Position numbers and translations under genes: made by a program. From NCBI GenBank assembly GCA_009363875.1, contig CM018685.1, positions 61,613,648 through 61,677,647 of the forward strand: a stretch of 64,000 bases of DNA, read 5' to 3'. The notes under the pieces were generated by a model. It saw nothing but the letters and a program-made list of their open reading frames with translations, did not search any database and had not been told where the DNA came from. Origin of the DNA: Mikania micrantha (Eukaryota > Streptophyta > Magnoliopsida > Asterales > Asteraceae). The number at the start of each line of letters is the position of its first letter. Positions within the stretch are counted from its first letter, which is position 1. This document shows positions 33,275 to 45,734 of this stretch, in pieces.

Positions 33275-36023
33275 TAATGTATTGTATATCATAACCCAAT
33301 ACTAATAACACATAGATATACAAACAAATAGGTAATACATAACATTCAAATCTAATTCTAACTTAAACTATAGAATTGCATAGGGGTGTAAACGAACCAA
33401 GGCAGCTCGTGAAATTCTCGAGATCGGATCGGTAAAAAGCTCGAACGAGCCGAGCCTTAACGAGCCCGAGCTCGAGCCCAAAAGTGTGACTCGTTTAGTT
33501 ATCGAGCCCGAGCTCGAGCTTTACTTAACGAGCTCGAGCCTGGCTCGCGAGCCTTAACGAGCTTTTTGTTTGTATAATTTTTATTTATTATATTAAGTGT
33601 TTATTTATAAAATTAATTATTTTTATATATAAAATTATCATAAATATATTTAAATTAAATATTTTATGTTAAATTTATAAAATATAGTTATAAATATAAT
33701 TAAATTAGTAATTAAAGTAAATAAATTAAATAAAAAAAATCTAAACGAGCCGAGCCGAGCTCGAGCCTAAAAATTCTTTAACGAGCCGAGCTCGAGCCCT
33801 AATTTCTCTTAACGAGCCGAGCTCGAGCTCGAGCCTTAATTTTTCTAAACGAGCCGAGCTCGAGCCTTAACGAGCTCGGGATCGGCTCGGCTCGTTTACA
33901 CCCCTAGAATTGCATCATAGTATTTGTTTATGCCTCTAGAATAACATTGTTTGATATGACATGTGTAACATCCCAAAGATTACAAAAATGTAAAAAGGGA
34001 GTATAAGAAAAAACTCACATGTTCTTGAGTTAGAATTCCCAATAATGCTTGATTTTGTTTAGAAAGAAACAAACCCCCAAATCGACCTAAGTTCATATCA
34101 AAAATATAACATAGATCTATTTAAGTATATGTTTATGTTTGTCCATGTAATTCCCTTTTGATTTGTGTTTAAAGATAATGGCATGAAATTGTTTTACAAC
34201 TATTGTGATGAAATGGAATACGAATATTCAAATAAAAAGAATAATATTTTTCATATTTGTTTATACTTGTTTTCCTAAAAATAATAATTTTAAAAATGTT
34301 ATCTTGTTAATAACTTAATTTATGAGTTTAAAAATAGAAAGGATTTATAAATAGTTATATGTTTAAAATGATTTAAAGAATTAACATCTTATGTATGTTT
34401 ATTAATAAAATATTGAAAACTTGTAGTTATAAGATCATAAAATTAATCTCAAAATATTAAAATAATTTTCTGACGTTTTAAATTAATTTTATAAATAATA
34501 TTTATATTTTTTGAAGTTTATTTAAACAATAAAATAGAAAATTTGTAAAATAATATTCCAAAAATTATTTAAAAATTTCCAGAATGTTAATATAGTTGAA
34601 TTATAATTTCTGGATTTTTTCCAAAATTTTTAGAAATTTTTTAGTATTTTTTTTATATATTTAAAACCATTTAAATAATATTTAAATAGCAAAATAATAT
34701 AATTTAATTCTGAAAAATTCCCAAATTTTTACAGAATGTTAAAAACATTATGTTTGAATTTCTGGAATTTTTTTAGAATTTTCTGAGTTCATTTGGTTAA
34801 AAAAATAAAAGAAAAGAATAAAAAGAGTCCAAAAACCCCTAGCCATTTGGTTAAAAAAATAAAAGAACCCCTAGGCCCTAGCTATGGGTCATATTTGTGT
34901 TTAAAATCGTTATTATTATACTTATCCACACACCCATTTACTTGTATAACCCATATAAACCCTAGAAATCAAATCGATCGATTCTTTGATTCTGGGTTGT
35001 TTAAATCATAGGGCTATTGATCCCCATGTAAAAACGAGTAGGATGAGTGTATTACTTACTTGGTTTGGTTCCAAATTGAATGAGTTTGAATGAATTTTAG
35101 CTTCGACGCCTAGGAGAACTCGATCCAAGTTTGAGAGCTATTCGCGAGGTGTATTAGGTGTTGTTCGACTCAGAACGAAGTCGTGAGCTCTTCTGTGTGT
35201 TTAATTTGTTCCTTTGAATATAGTATAATCGATTATTAGATGCGCTTTGCTTTGAATATGTTCGGTTATGGTTCTTCCAATTAAACGTGTTAAATTTTAC
35301 AATTAAATGCTCGGTTTCGGTCGTGATCGTGTAAGAAACGCATAACCATTTACAATCGAATTGAGTTCATACGTTTTTGGTCGAATTGGATTCTAATTTG
35401 GTGATGGTGTTCTCATCATGGCTGAAGCAAGAACATGAAGAAAAAATATGGTATTTGCATCTTTAGTCCTTTGTATTTTGGGTTTTTGTCAACTTTTGAC
35501 CATAACTCTCATGACACTAATACTAGCTTTAGAATTTACAAACATCCCTCTTCTAATTCTCTTTATGTTATTATTTTATGTAAAAAAAATAAGTTTATAA
35601 AATTTTAGTAATTACTAATTATGTGTAATTCAAATCTTCTAATATCATAATTAACTTTTAACTTGTTTAAACATAATAAAACTTTATAATTTTAATAACC
35701 TTATAAAGTCTTAGTGATATTATTTGTTAAAACTTATTTGCCTATAATAAGGTTTGTAATACGCTTATAAAATAACTAAACTATAGTCTTCTAATATCTT
35801 AATAAATTTGTATTGTAAATCAATTATATCACTTAAACTAAATAAAATTTATTTTGAATAACACATATATAGTTAATATAAGATAAATTTCATATTTTTG
35901 ATTTAGTCCCCAAAATTTATATATATATATATATATATGTATGTATATACGTATACGTTTTATAATTTGAATTTAAGTATTTAACCAAAACACGTGACTT
36001 TGTTTTATTATAAATACGATACG
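33275..36023 (-). mobile_element. LTR B, middle segment
   Basis: Continuation of LTR B after element P; it begins with the duplicated TAATG. It holds the TIR element at 33382-33905 and is interrupted again at 36023 by solo LTR S. It is very AT-rich from 34150 to 34800 and 35560 to 36000, with a TA run at about 35918-35938. A 28-bp word containing CCATTTGGTTAAAAAAATAA is present twice (34785-34880). No coding. Confidence 0.7.
33382..33905. mobile_element. 524-bp TIR element with 10-bp target duplication
   Basis: The ends are AGGGGTGTAAACGA and the inverted complement TCGTTTACACCCCT. Both sides carry AGAATTGCAT (33372-33381, 33906-33915), a perfect 10-bp duplication, the size expected of Mutator-like elements. 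The interior is built from repeated GAGCCGAGCTCGAGC words arranged head-to-head around an AT-rich centre. No transposase, so non-autonomous. Confidence 0.82.
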
Positions 36024-39000
36024 TGTCACATCCTCAAATTCCCACTTATGGTGTTAGTCCACGTGGGTGTGACGTGGCCAGAATCACAGTTCATAATTAT
36101 ATAGAACACCACTATATGCGTTTTCAAAGTACGTTGTCTGACATAAATACAACCATATAGTTTAAATAGATAAGCAGCGGAAAATACAATGTTTGTGCAA
36201 CGGAAAATAACAAGTTAAAATATGTAGCGGAAATACAATTGTCAGACACTACATTGTAATAATACAAATCTTAAGTCGAAATTGTTAGATCAAAGCGACA
36301 TGACAAAAATAAATGCAATCCTATGCTCATGCCCTTAAGTGTGCATCCTGTTCCATACGCAGCTAATTACCTGAGAATACAAGTTTAAGAAAAAAAGTGT
36401 CAACACGATGGTTGGTGAGTTCACAGGTTTTGATAAACATAGGTAGTAATTCAGAAATCATGTGTCATACTGTTTATTAAATGTTAGTCCCGAGCCCTAG
36501 GCTCCAAGTGTCAGTGTGTCACTACCGAAACTAGACTTGTTAGTCCTTGCCTCCGCTATGTCTCGTAATAACATAGCAAGATAGGTCGAGATTTCACGTG
36601 TTATGACCTCCAGTCAACATTTTCGCCACGCGGGGCTCGTCACACCCAAATAGATCTATTCAAACTCACCTCGTTGTTTATACATTAACGGTAAGACTTT
36701 GCGAGGGCTTAATTACGATACAACACTTATGTTTGTCTAATAAACCAGCATACACAATTTGCTTGTACAAGTATAAATGTTTGACTCAGTTCAACAAGTA
36801 TTCTCCCACTTATTTGAAAAGTTTATAAAAGAGTTAAAGAGGGGCCGTAAACTCACCTTAGAAGTGATCGGAAAGTAAATGCGTAAGCTCCTGCGTCGCA
36901 GAATAGTCGGTCACCGGCTACCTATATCGTATACCGTACGTGAGTTTGTGTAAGTGACCGTGCTCGTGTTCGTGTTAGTGCTCGTGTTTGTGCTCAACAA
37001 TCCTTGGTTGTTTATGTTTGTCTGTGTCGGTCCACAATGACCGTGTTTGCTCATGTTGGTCCACATTGACCGTGTTTGCTCATGTTGGTCCACATTGACC
37101 GTGTTTGACTGTGTTGGTCCATAATGACCGTGTTTGACCAATGTTGACCGTGTCAAGTCAACGACCCTTGGTGAACCGTGTGACGGTTTGTGTATTGTGT
37201 AGCAATCGTGTAAGTGCTCGTCGTGTGCAAAACGCGTAAGTCGCGTCTATGGACAACTTACTAATTATAGTAAGTTTCCATCTATGGAAAGTTTCACAAA
37301 GCATAACGGTTTTTAGAGTTCTAGCATGCTCATTAGTCCTACGTGATCATGTTAACACATAGCACATCATCATACGATATCACCTAAGTCATTTACATCA
37401 TGTTTGCACATAAAAGTTTCCTAAAATGGAAAGTTTCCATTTCTAGCATACGTGATATCGGAAACCATCTAACTTGGCATTCAATCATCATATTACATCA
37501 TGTTAAACCATTTAGCAAGCTCAAACCGTTCATATCATTTCTAAATCGATAACTCGTAACAAAAAGTTACTAAAAATAGTAACTTTGACATAAATACACC
37601 AAATGATCATCCTAACCATTTCTAGTTCATTTTTATACCATATATCATCATAATAAACCATTTAACATCCTTTAAACATACCAACATAGCCCAAATCATT
37701 TACTATCATTATTTTGACCCGAAAACTTACTAAATATAGTAACTATGTCATAACCACATCAAAATCACATTCCTAAGTTTCTAATCATCATAATAAGACA
37801 TGTAACATCATCTAGACATGCTCAAATGTCCAAATTCACCATTTAACAATCTTTGGTCCATAAAAGTTACTATAAATAGTAACTTTGCTAAGAATGACCA
37901 TATTCAATATCCAAATCACATTCTATGCATCAATATCATCCTAATATCATTCTAATGGTCGATCCACATACATGCATGTCACTAATACCATCCATAACAC
38001 CATTTTGTAACTTAAAAGTTACTATAAATAGAAAGAATTTAATATAATCACATTTTAACCATTTTAATCATAACTAATCATGTAGATCATCATCAACAAC
38101 AACTATAACCATATAACAATATCCAATATCATCTAAAACGTCTTAGATCGTTCATGCATGGCATCATTTCAACACTTCATGACCAAATCGTATATTTCAA
38201 AGACACACATCATCATGGATCATCACAAATCACCATTACAACATTATGGATCATCATTTATCATAGAAATATCAACAAACCCAAATTCAAATGGGTGAAA
38301 ATTCGTGCATGCAAGGCCATGGGGCTTGCATGTGTGTTTGTGAGCGTGTAAGAGCGAAATATGGTGGTTTTAAGCCACAAGGGTTGAAGTACTACCTTCA
38401 AAAGCTCCTGAGATCTTGAGATGGTGATGATAACAGCTTCTACACCTCCTAGTTTGTGGGTTTTGATGGGAACAAGAAGGTGGTAATGAAGAGTGGTGGT
38501 CTAAAAGGTCTTCCTCAAGGTTCTTGAGCTTCAAAGGGGCCTTCAATGGCTTCCAAGAGCTGCTACAGGGGTCTGGTGGAAGAAGAAAGTTGGGAGATTG
38601 AGTGTGCAGCCGAAGAAATGATGTTATTTGGTAGACTAGGCATTATGATCTTGGTTTTATAAAGATATTGTCGACTGGGCGGCATTGCGTACAGCGGTCA
38701 AAGGCAAAAATATGCTCCGCATAGCGCGGTGGATTTCAGGATTCAAATCCTCCCGAATCTCGTCGCGTGTCGCGATGGTGTCTATTAGTGGGCCATCGCG
38801 TACCGCGATGGGTCCCTGAAGAGCCCAATAAGCCTAATTCAATGGGTTTGATCCGTTCGTCGTCGTTTTCACGTCCACGAACTATCGTTTGGCTTAATTT
38901 GAACTTCCAAGTTCAATGTGTGAGTGTTTCGTGAGGTTTCGAGTGTTGTGTTACACAATGTGCTAGACGTTCACCAACGTTCATATGTTTTGACACGTGT

Positions 39001-39169
39001 GTGCCGTTTGCCGATAATTCATCGAATTATCTTGTTGTTTGCCAGTGTTCGTACTGTCGTGTCACGTGTCACGCTAAATTAAACTAATTCTAGTGCCACG
39101 TGTACAAAATCATTTAAATAAATATTTAAATAAAATACAATGCTGACCTGGGAATTACGGGGTGTCACA
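36024..39169 (-). mobile_element. Solo LTR S
   Basis: A 3146-bp sequence starting TGTCACATCC and ending GGGGTGTCACA, flanked by ATACG on both sides (36019-36023, 39170-39174). No gag-pol or primer site inside, so it is a solo LTR left by LTR-LTR recombination. Like the A LTR it has CGCG-type palindromes near its right end (38680-38812, best CCATCGCGTACCGCGATGG), which supports minus orientation. It also contains a tandem array at about 37015-37150. Confidence 0.88.
37015..37150. repeat. 29-bp tandem repeats rich in TTGACC
   Basis: About four units of the type CCGTGTTTGCTCATGTTGGT followed by CCACATTGA, 29 bp apart. Each brings a TTGACC or ATGACC word, the core of plant W-boxes (WRKY sites). 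They lie far from the expected promoter end of solo LTR S, so a regulatory role is uncertain. Confidence 0.75.
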
Positions 39170-39221
39170 ATACGATATTATTACCTTTTATATTTAAATA
39201 AAGAAAACCATAAAGATTACA
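39170..39221 (-). mobile_element. LTR B, right segment (LTR 5' end)
   Basis: The last ~50 bp of B, ending AAAGATTACA, followed by the TSD TCGCA (39222-39226). Across B the flanks rejoin as one continuous match to the A LTR (about 7640 to 7690), which confirms the insertion boundaries. Confidence 0.75.
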
Positions 39222-39732
39222 TCGCAGACATGTTCCTTGACTTCTACTATATGATCTGATGGCTTTAAAATGGAGATTGGAGGTCCAGAATTGCTGTTCT
39301 TCGTCTGTGAAGTGAAAGAAATTCGAGAAGATAAAAGAATTATCATTTTGCATGCAATTCTGATGAAATAGTCAACTTTTTCCACCGCCTCATAAGTCAC
39401 GTATCGCCAAGGAAGGCGGAATAGGGCTTGGTGTACCGCCAAGAAATCCGGAGTCCAAAAGATATTTTGGACTCATCGCGTGCCGCCAAAGATGCTCATT
39501 TCGGCTTTGGCGTACCGCGAAGACCCAGGAGTTCAATACTTCGAAATTTTTCTTCGTTTTTCGATTTGGGAGAATCCTGAACTCCGTTTCGCACACGGTT
39601 TTCGCCTATGTTCACCATTTCTCGCATTCTATTAACCTGTAATAATCACAATCACTAAATCAACGTGGATTTCAAGCACGACCAAATGTGCTCTCGTCAT
39701 TGATGACAAAATTTTCAAATGCAATTGTCACA
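39222..39732 (-). mobile_element. Diverged family-A LTR (A'), right part
   Basis: It aligns with about 7640-8160 of the A LTR, including degenerate CGCGTACCGCG motifs (39405-39520) and the end AATTGTCACA (39732). No polypurine tract follows, so A' ends here against LTR C. The 5 bp outside (AGCGA) do not match the left flank of element A (CCAAC). Confidence 0.8.
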
Positions 39733-41157
39733 AGCGACAAATGTGTAACCTGTGAAACAATGACAAGTTCGGTCATGTGTTTCTCCCCACTGTCACGTGT
39801 TTCAACCAAATGTTTTACAATGCTTTCGTTTTCATATTTTACAATGTGTTTTAAAATCGTTTCATGTTTCATAAAATGTATTGAAAGCGTTTCATAGTTT
39901 CACCTGATCTAATCAGCTTTCATGTTTCACAAATGTATCAAAAGAGTTTCTAGGTTTCACCTAATCCAATCAGGTTTTATGTTTTACAAAAATGCATCAA
40001 AAGCGTTTCAAAGTTTCACCTGACCCACTCAGGTTTTATGTTTCACAAAATGCGTCAAAAGCGTTTCAAAGTTTCACAATAATCAAGATGTTTTAAATGA
40101 GTATTTATGTTTCTCATTCCACAAATTTCAAAAGTCAAAATACAGGAAAAAGGGGTCGTGAACTCATAGATTAATAATAATCTGGTAACCGTCCTACTCC
40201 AACCTGCAGCTGAATAAAGACGGTTTTTTACGGCACTCCGGCTCTAGTCTGAACCTATTAGGAGTGCTTTTCTATTAAATATATCATTTATATTTTAAAA
40301 CATATAAATAATAATAATATAAATATAAGTATTTACAATGCCAATAGTTTTAGACAATTGAGTATTACAACAACTTATAAGACTGATGTTTCGTATACTT
40401 GTTTTGGACAGATCCTTTTTTATAAAAGTGAGGTTTTCAGGTTTTAAGTCGGGCAAAACCTCGAATTATATTTCTTAAGTTTCCTGAAAAAAATTGGGCA
40501 TAATCTCTTCTTATAATTGTTTGTTTACCAAAAATTAGTCATAATCCTATTATATAATAATAATAAGATCTAAAAACAACCATCATAACAAATTGAAATT
40601 ATAGGAAACAAGATTTTTACCTCGCAGAAGTTCGACAGCACATCGCGTTGAACACTGGATGATTGGAGGGTTAAATGTGGGTATTTGGAGGTGTAGGGTC
40701 GGGATTTGAAAGCTGGAAGGTAAATTTTTGTAACTAGAGTCGAAATCTGGTGGCCTGGTATTTTTAGGCGAATTATGGGTTTAGGGCGCATAGCCTAGCC
40801 CCAACGTTTGGTTCGGGGCGGTACGCCTAGGCTTAATGGGTTGCATGTCTACCACGTATTGACACGTGGTGCCACGTGGTGTGTTCGAATGCGATCTGTC
40901 TGTTTCTTGTTTTCGTGATAACTTGAGCATACGAACTCCGTTTTACTTGCGGTTTTCGGCTACGTTCACGGTTTTTCGAGACCTTTCCAATTGTTATAAT
41001 TTCAAGACCTAAAGAGTTCAAAATATCTGATCTCTTATTTAACGTTATATTCGACTCAGTGTATCTTGAAATCGGAGCCTCGTTTTGTGATTTTGCTTAC
41101 ACTCATTCTCTTTATTTCCAAGTTATGATTCTAACCTGGAAATTGCGAATTGTCACA
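39733..41157 (-). mobile_element. Solo LTR C, right segment (LTR 5' end)
   Basis: It ends TTGTCACA at 41157, then CTAAT, matching the left duplication at 5517-5521. The minus-strand start resembles the start of solo LTR S (a shared AATT(T/C)CCAGGT word). It contains the 57-59-bp tandem repeats at 39840-40090. No coding. Confidence 0.75.
39840..40090. repeat. 57-59-bp tandem repeats with CCTGA...TCAGG palindromes
   Basis: At least three units (anchored at 39901, 39958 and 40017) with TTTCACCTGA, a short spacer, TCAGG, then ATGTTT(C/T)ACAAAA and CAAAAGCGTTTC. Each unit carries a small inverted repeat such as CCTGACCCACTCAGG. Confidence 0.75.
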
Positions 41158-41162
41158 CTAAT

Positions 41163-42035
41163 GTTGTGTGTATTACAATTATAACCATAAACAATAGAAA
41201 TAATTTTAAAGCAAAAATTAGAAAAAAAAAACAGAAATAGTTACAAACATGTCTATTATAATAAAAAAATAATTAAGAAGAACAAGTGTAATCTCTAGTG
41301 TGTTTTTTTAGCTTTATTTCATGCATCTCTCTTGTAAAAATAAGAAGTCACGTGTCATTATCTCATATATTATTTTTTTCTTACATATCTGTCTTATTAA
41401 ACGATTATAATATTAAAAGAATATACTTTTAGATATCTAAATAAATTTAAATACAAATAATTATTATATTTGATTGTTAAATGATGTCGAATTATTATTT
41501 AATTTTTTTACCTTTTTCGTGCAATAAACAGATTTTTTATGCTAATTAATAATAATTAACAAAAATCATAATACAATATATTTTATGAAAGTTGATTTTT
41601 AGCTTGTATGTTAGAATTGAAATTTAATAGCATTACTAAAAAGTTTCTGTAAATAATACAACTAAGTATTGAAGACAATAATGCATGACTTGTAAAATCA
41701 ATAATTTTGCTTCAATTATTATTTGTCCTATTTCTCTACCACACACAATCACATCTACGGGATCCACTCCTCAACATTTTATACTTTCAGGTGCTTATGG
41801 TTGTCTCATTAATTACATTGTTAATACTTCACTTTCTTCATATGCTAGTTCTTGGGTTTAAATTCGGTCTGAAACGTATTCGGCGAGGCAAGATTATGAA
41901 ATTTTATCTAATTGTAACCTGTGGCCTTGTGGGGTTACTCATAGGGACGACTATTTGGGTGAGCTCGGATGTGTGTCTATAGAAATCTTTACTTATAGTT
42001 TTTTAACAATTTATTGGTTCTTAGTTAAAAAATCT

Positions 42036-42070
<35 letters not shown>
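41163..42070. other. AT-rich spacer outside LTR C
   Basis: No supported gene. A 91-codon hydrophobic frame at 41707-41982 matches no family I know and lies in AT-rich DNA. A TA microsatellite runs 42038-42070. Confidence 0.5.
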
Positions 42071-42072
<2 letters not shown>

Positions 42073-42428
42073 TAGCCTACAAACCCATGTAGAACAAATA
42101 TAATATCTTATAAATAATGATTTATATAAAAATTTATATGTTACATTTATCAATTGTTGGTTAAATAATAAATATGAATATTTAAAAATTAAAAATAACA
42201 AATAATTATAAATATTTAAAATTTTAAAATTATACAAACATATAAGATATAATTAAAATTTTAATATATTTTACTAATTTTTAGTAAATTGATAATATTT
42301 TATAACATGATTTATAATTATTAATGTTTTTAGAAGAGAGAGACGGGAAATTTTTTTTACATTTAATTAGGAGATGATATGTGCCTCCTAAAAATACTCT
42401 TTTATTAAAGTAGGTAGATATAGGAGAA
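42071..42428 (-). mobile_element. Possible short non-autonomous Helitron
   Basis: The left end reads ACTAGCCTACAAACCCATGTAG; on the minus strand this gives a hairpin (CTACA/TGTAG) ending GCTAG before T. The right end on the minus strand begins TCTCCTATATCTACC, then TTTAATAAAAGAG, resembling plant Helitron 5' ends. The hairpin-to-CTAG spacing is shorter than usual. Confidence 0.4.
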
Positions 42429-42799
42429 TGTTCCTAAAAAACCATCATTTTTAAGAAAAACTAAGAAAACTAATCACAATTGTTATCAATCAATTTCGTT
42501 TTTCGTTTTTTGTTTTACATTTTGTTTTATTTTAAGATTATTTTTGTTAACAAAAAGAAAAAAATAAAAAATATATATGTAATTAATGTTATTACATATT
42601 ACATATATGTAACTTTATAGGTTACATATACGTAACTTCGTGATCTACATATTTTTATTAAATTTTTTTTTCATTTATAACATTACTAAGCTAATAATAA
42701 AAAATCATGATTTTTTTTAAAAAATTGATTGGTTAGTAGGAGTTTTCTTAGTTTCTCCAAAGTGATAAGTTTTCTTTGAAATCCTCTCCTATATATATA
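42429..42799. other. AT-rich spacer
   Basis: No gene or repeat recognised apart from several ACATAT(A/G)TAACTT words. Confidence 0.5.
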
Positions 42800-44673
42800 T
42801 AGGCTATGTATATTTTGGAAACCATGTGGAGTTGAAGAAACTTTGGAAACCACATATTTGGTCCACATTTAGCTACATCACAATTTCATTTTAATAATCC
42901 AATATAATACAAGGGCAATTTAGTCTTTTCCTTCACAATTATCTCCATACAATATTTTATTATTTAACTACATTCTCTTTTTTCAAATATTTTATTATTT
43001 AACCACATTTTCAAATATTTTATTATTTAACCACATTCTTTCTCTTCAAATACAAATTAAAAATAAAATATTTAATTTTTAAACATTTCCCACCTAATTT
43101 TTTCCTACCAGGTTTTTAAAATGAGTAAAATAGATGATAGGATGCTGGATGTGTACAACTATTGTCGTTGTTACGTTATTGTTACGTTTTTCCGGATATT
43201 GTGTATATGTATTGTCATACCTAACACATTGTTTGGTATGTTTTTTTTATGTTCACCAGATTTTATAACATTATAACCTTGTTTTTTACTAACGCATAAT
43301 TTCATAATAAATATCCGAATTTTGCATTTCGTTATATTTAAATAAAAAAAATTTATATATTATTTCATAACAATATTATATATAATCGAAATTTTTTTAT
43401 GGTTAGTAATATTTTATACAATCAGATACTTATAATCCAATATTATAGAAACTAACACTCAAGTTACGTTTATATTACATTTCGACGGACTTATTAAACA
43501 TGTCTTTTATATACACTTTTATATTTTATTGTTTGTCATTTTTATAAAGTATCATACTTTGTCATTTTTTCATACTATACAAGCATTTAATTATTGCTTG
43601 TTTTCTATTGTACCTTTTAAAATAAAATATGTCTTCTATATCAAATCAAAAAGTGTACTATTGTACCTTTTACAATTAAGTATTCATGACTAGATTTCTT
43701 AAAAAACATAAAAATAAATTCATTTTATTTTATATGTACACAATTTTAAAGATACAAGAATTAATTTTCTATATATAATATCAGTTTTTCTAAGTTATTC
43801 TTTTTTAGATTCAACGTTTAAAATATAATTAAGTTTTTACACTAGCGTTACACATAACATTGTAGGTTATGAGTATTTTCCATTAAGTTCATGTTACCAA
43901 ATGTATTTTCCATCTAGTTTACTAATTATTAATTATTTTATAATTTTTGTGCAAAATTTTTCATTAATTGTACTATTATACTGTTTTAATTTTTTTATTG
44001 GTACATCCTATAACATTTCATTATGTTACATTATTGTTGCATATGTAAAGTTAGTGTAACTAAAGTATTATGTTACAAATTTTATATTTTGCTCAATATT
44101 TCATAATTTGTATTTTTTTTGTTTTCTTTTTTTTTTTTTGCTCAAATATTTTAAAGCTTATGTTATCATGCAAATTACACATGTAAGATAGTATATCTAG
44201 ATTTTTTTGTTGTTGGAAGATATATGTGTTACATAGATGTTAAAATTATTACATATATGTAATTTTTATGTAACGTCAATGTAACATATATGTAACAATT
44301 GGTTACGTATATAAAATTAATAAAATTGAACCACGTCAATGTAACATACATGTAACAATTGGTTAAATAATTTTTATGTAACGTCAATGTAACATTATTT
44401 ACTTGCTTGTGTATCTTGGTAGTTGTGTATTTTAATGCTTTACTACTTTTTGGTGAAGTCAATTATACAATTGAGTTAAAAATAAAAAGTACACATTTTA
44501 AGATTACCTTTTTACCCTTTTTGTACTCTTTTGTACTATTGACAGATTTTTTAATATAAAACAATCCCATCTACTTTTTCATATATAATCTCATCCAACC
44601 AAATTTCTAATCAATGGTTCAAAATTAGTTTCCAAAGTTTCTTTATCTCAACCTAGTTTCCAATCCAACCCTT

Positions 44674-44676
<3 letters not shown>
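42800..44676. mobile_element. ~1.9-kb TIR element in a TA microsatellite
   Basis: The left end contains TTGGAAACCATGTGGAGTTG then AAGAAACTTTGGAAACC. The right end, inverted, contains TTGGAAACTAGGTTGAGATA then AAGAAACTTTGGAAAC, so there are TIRs of about 60 bp. Both sides abut (TA)n. The interior is AT-rich with repeated TTATTTAACCACATT (42960-43040) and CAATGTAACATA words (44275-44400) and no transposase, so it is non-autonomous. Superfamily not assigned. Confidence 0.6.

Positions 44677-44727
<51 letters not shown>
44676..44727. repeat. (TA)n microsatellite
   Basis: A run of about 25 TA units. Confidence 0.9.
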
Positions 44728-44732
<5 letters not shown>

Positions 44733-45007
44733 ATAGCCGAATCACACGTCAAGCAAACGAGGAGCCAAAAGTCCATCCAACCATGGATCGGGCTCAACTC
44801 AATTACAATATAAGCCGAGTTGGCTTGGCCCGTTTACTAATGAGTTTTTTTCAAGCAAATTGCTAGCTTTTTGAATAACACTAACCGTGAGGTTGAGAAA
44901 AGAGTAAGCCATACAAATCACTCGTAACCATTTTAGAAATTTTATTTTTTGATGAAAAAATCGACAGCTCGAATGTGATAGTCTTGTAAGAAAGGGGACC
45001 TAACCTT
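44728..45007. other. Spacer
   Basis: Nothing recognised. Confidence 0.5.
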
Positions 45008-45010
45008 TAA

Positions 45011-45307
45011 GGCTATGTGTTATGCATCACCTCCATCACTCTACGTAGACGCCACATAATCAACCAACACCATAACCTCTTATCACTTCACGTCATCGTC
45101 TCATGTGCTATCATCACTCCCTTATCAAGCCCCCATCACCTTCTCTTTTTTTCCCCTTTATTCTCCCCTTTATTCTCCTTCATAGCGTGAAGCTGCTAAC
45201 GGCTGAACACCACTTGGTGGTCACACCCCTGTATGTTATGGTGTTCCTGGATGATAGGGGCGTGAGGGAGTGTGGTCAAACCCCCACACTCTTGACAACA
45301 CATAGCC
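45011..45307. mobile_element. Tourist-like MITE (PIF/Harbinger type)
   Basis: Termini GGCTATGTGTT and AACACATAGCC are perfect 11-bp inverted repeats. The flanks are TAA on both sides (45008-45010, 45308-45310). A TAA duplication with GG...CC ends of ~300 bp is the Tourist pattern. No coding. Confidence 0.8.
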
Positions 45308-45391
45308 TAATAAAACGAAAGAAGGAAAGGTGACATGACATAAAATGCAGGCATTTTCATATTTGTTGGAATTTGATGTGGTACATTACAT

Positions 45392-45705
45392 TATTTATAT
45401 TTAGAAAACGATATATTGCGAGTGAATAATAATGATAATTAAATATTACTATATATACATTTAGTAAACGACATTAACGTGAGTAATAGTAATAATAATT
45501 AGATAATAATTATTTTATAATATTAATACTAATTAAATATTACATTATATATATTTAGAAAACGATATATTGCGATTGAATAATAATAATAATTAAATAT
45601 TACTACGTATACATTTAGAAAACGACATTAACATGAGTAATGGTAAAAATAATTAGATAATAATTATTTTATAATATTAATACTAATTAAATAATAAAAA
45701 TCTAT
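45392..45705. repeat. Two copies of a ~154-bp AT-rich unit
   Basis: TTAGAAAACGATATATTGCG occurs at 45401 and 45555, and the following ~150 bp are near-identical in both units. Confidence 0.85.
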
Positions 45706-45734
45706 GCCTAAGTAAAAAAACGGCCTATTGTATC

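Noticed and set aside
36911..37156. 81-codon minus-strand ORF with repeated NVDQHEQTRS-like units
   Set aside because: Translation of the 29-bp repeats in solo LTR S.
41707..41982. 91-codon hydrophobic ORF
   Set aside because: AT-rich DNA readily yields hydrophobic frames; no family recognised, no clear start context or neighbours.
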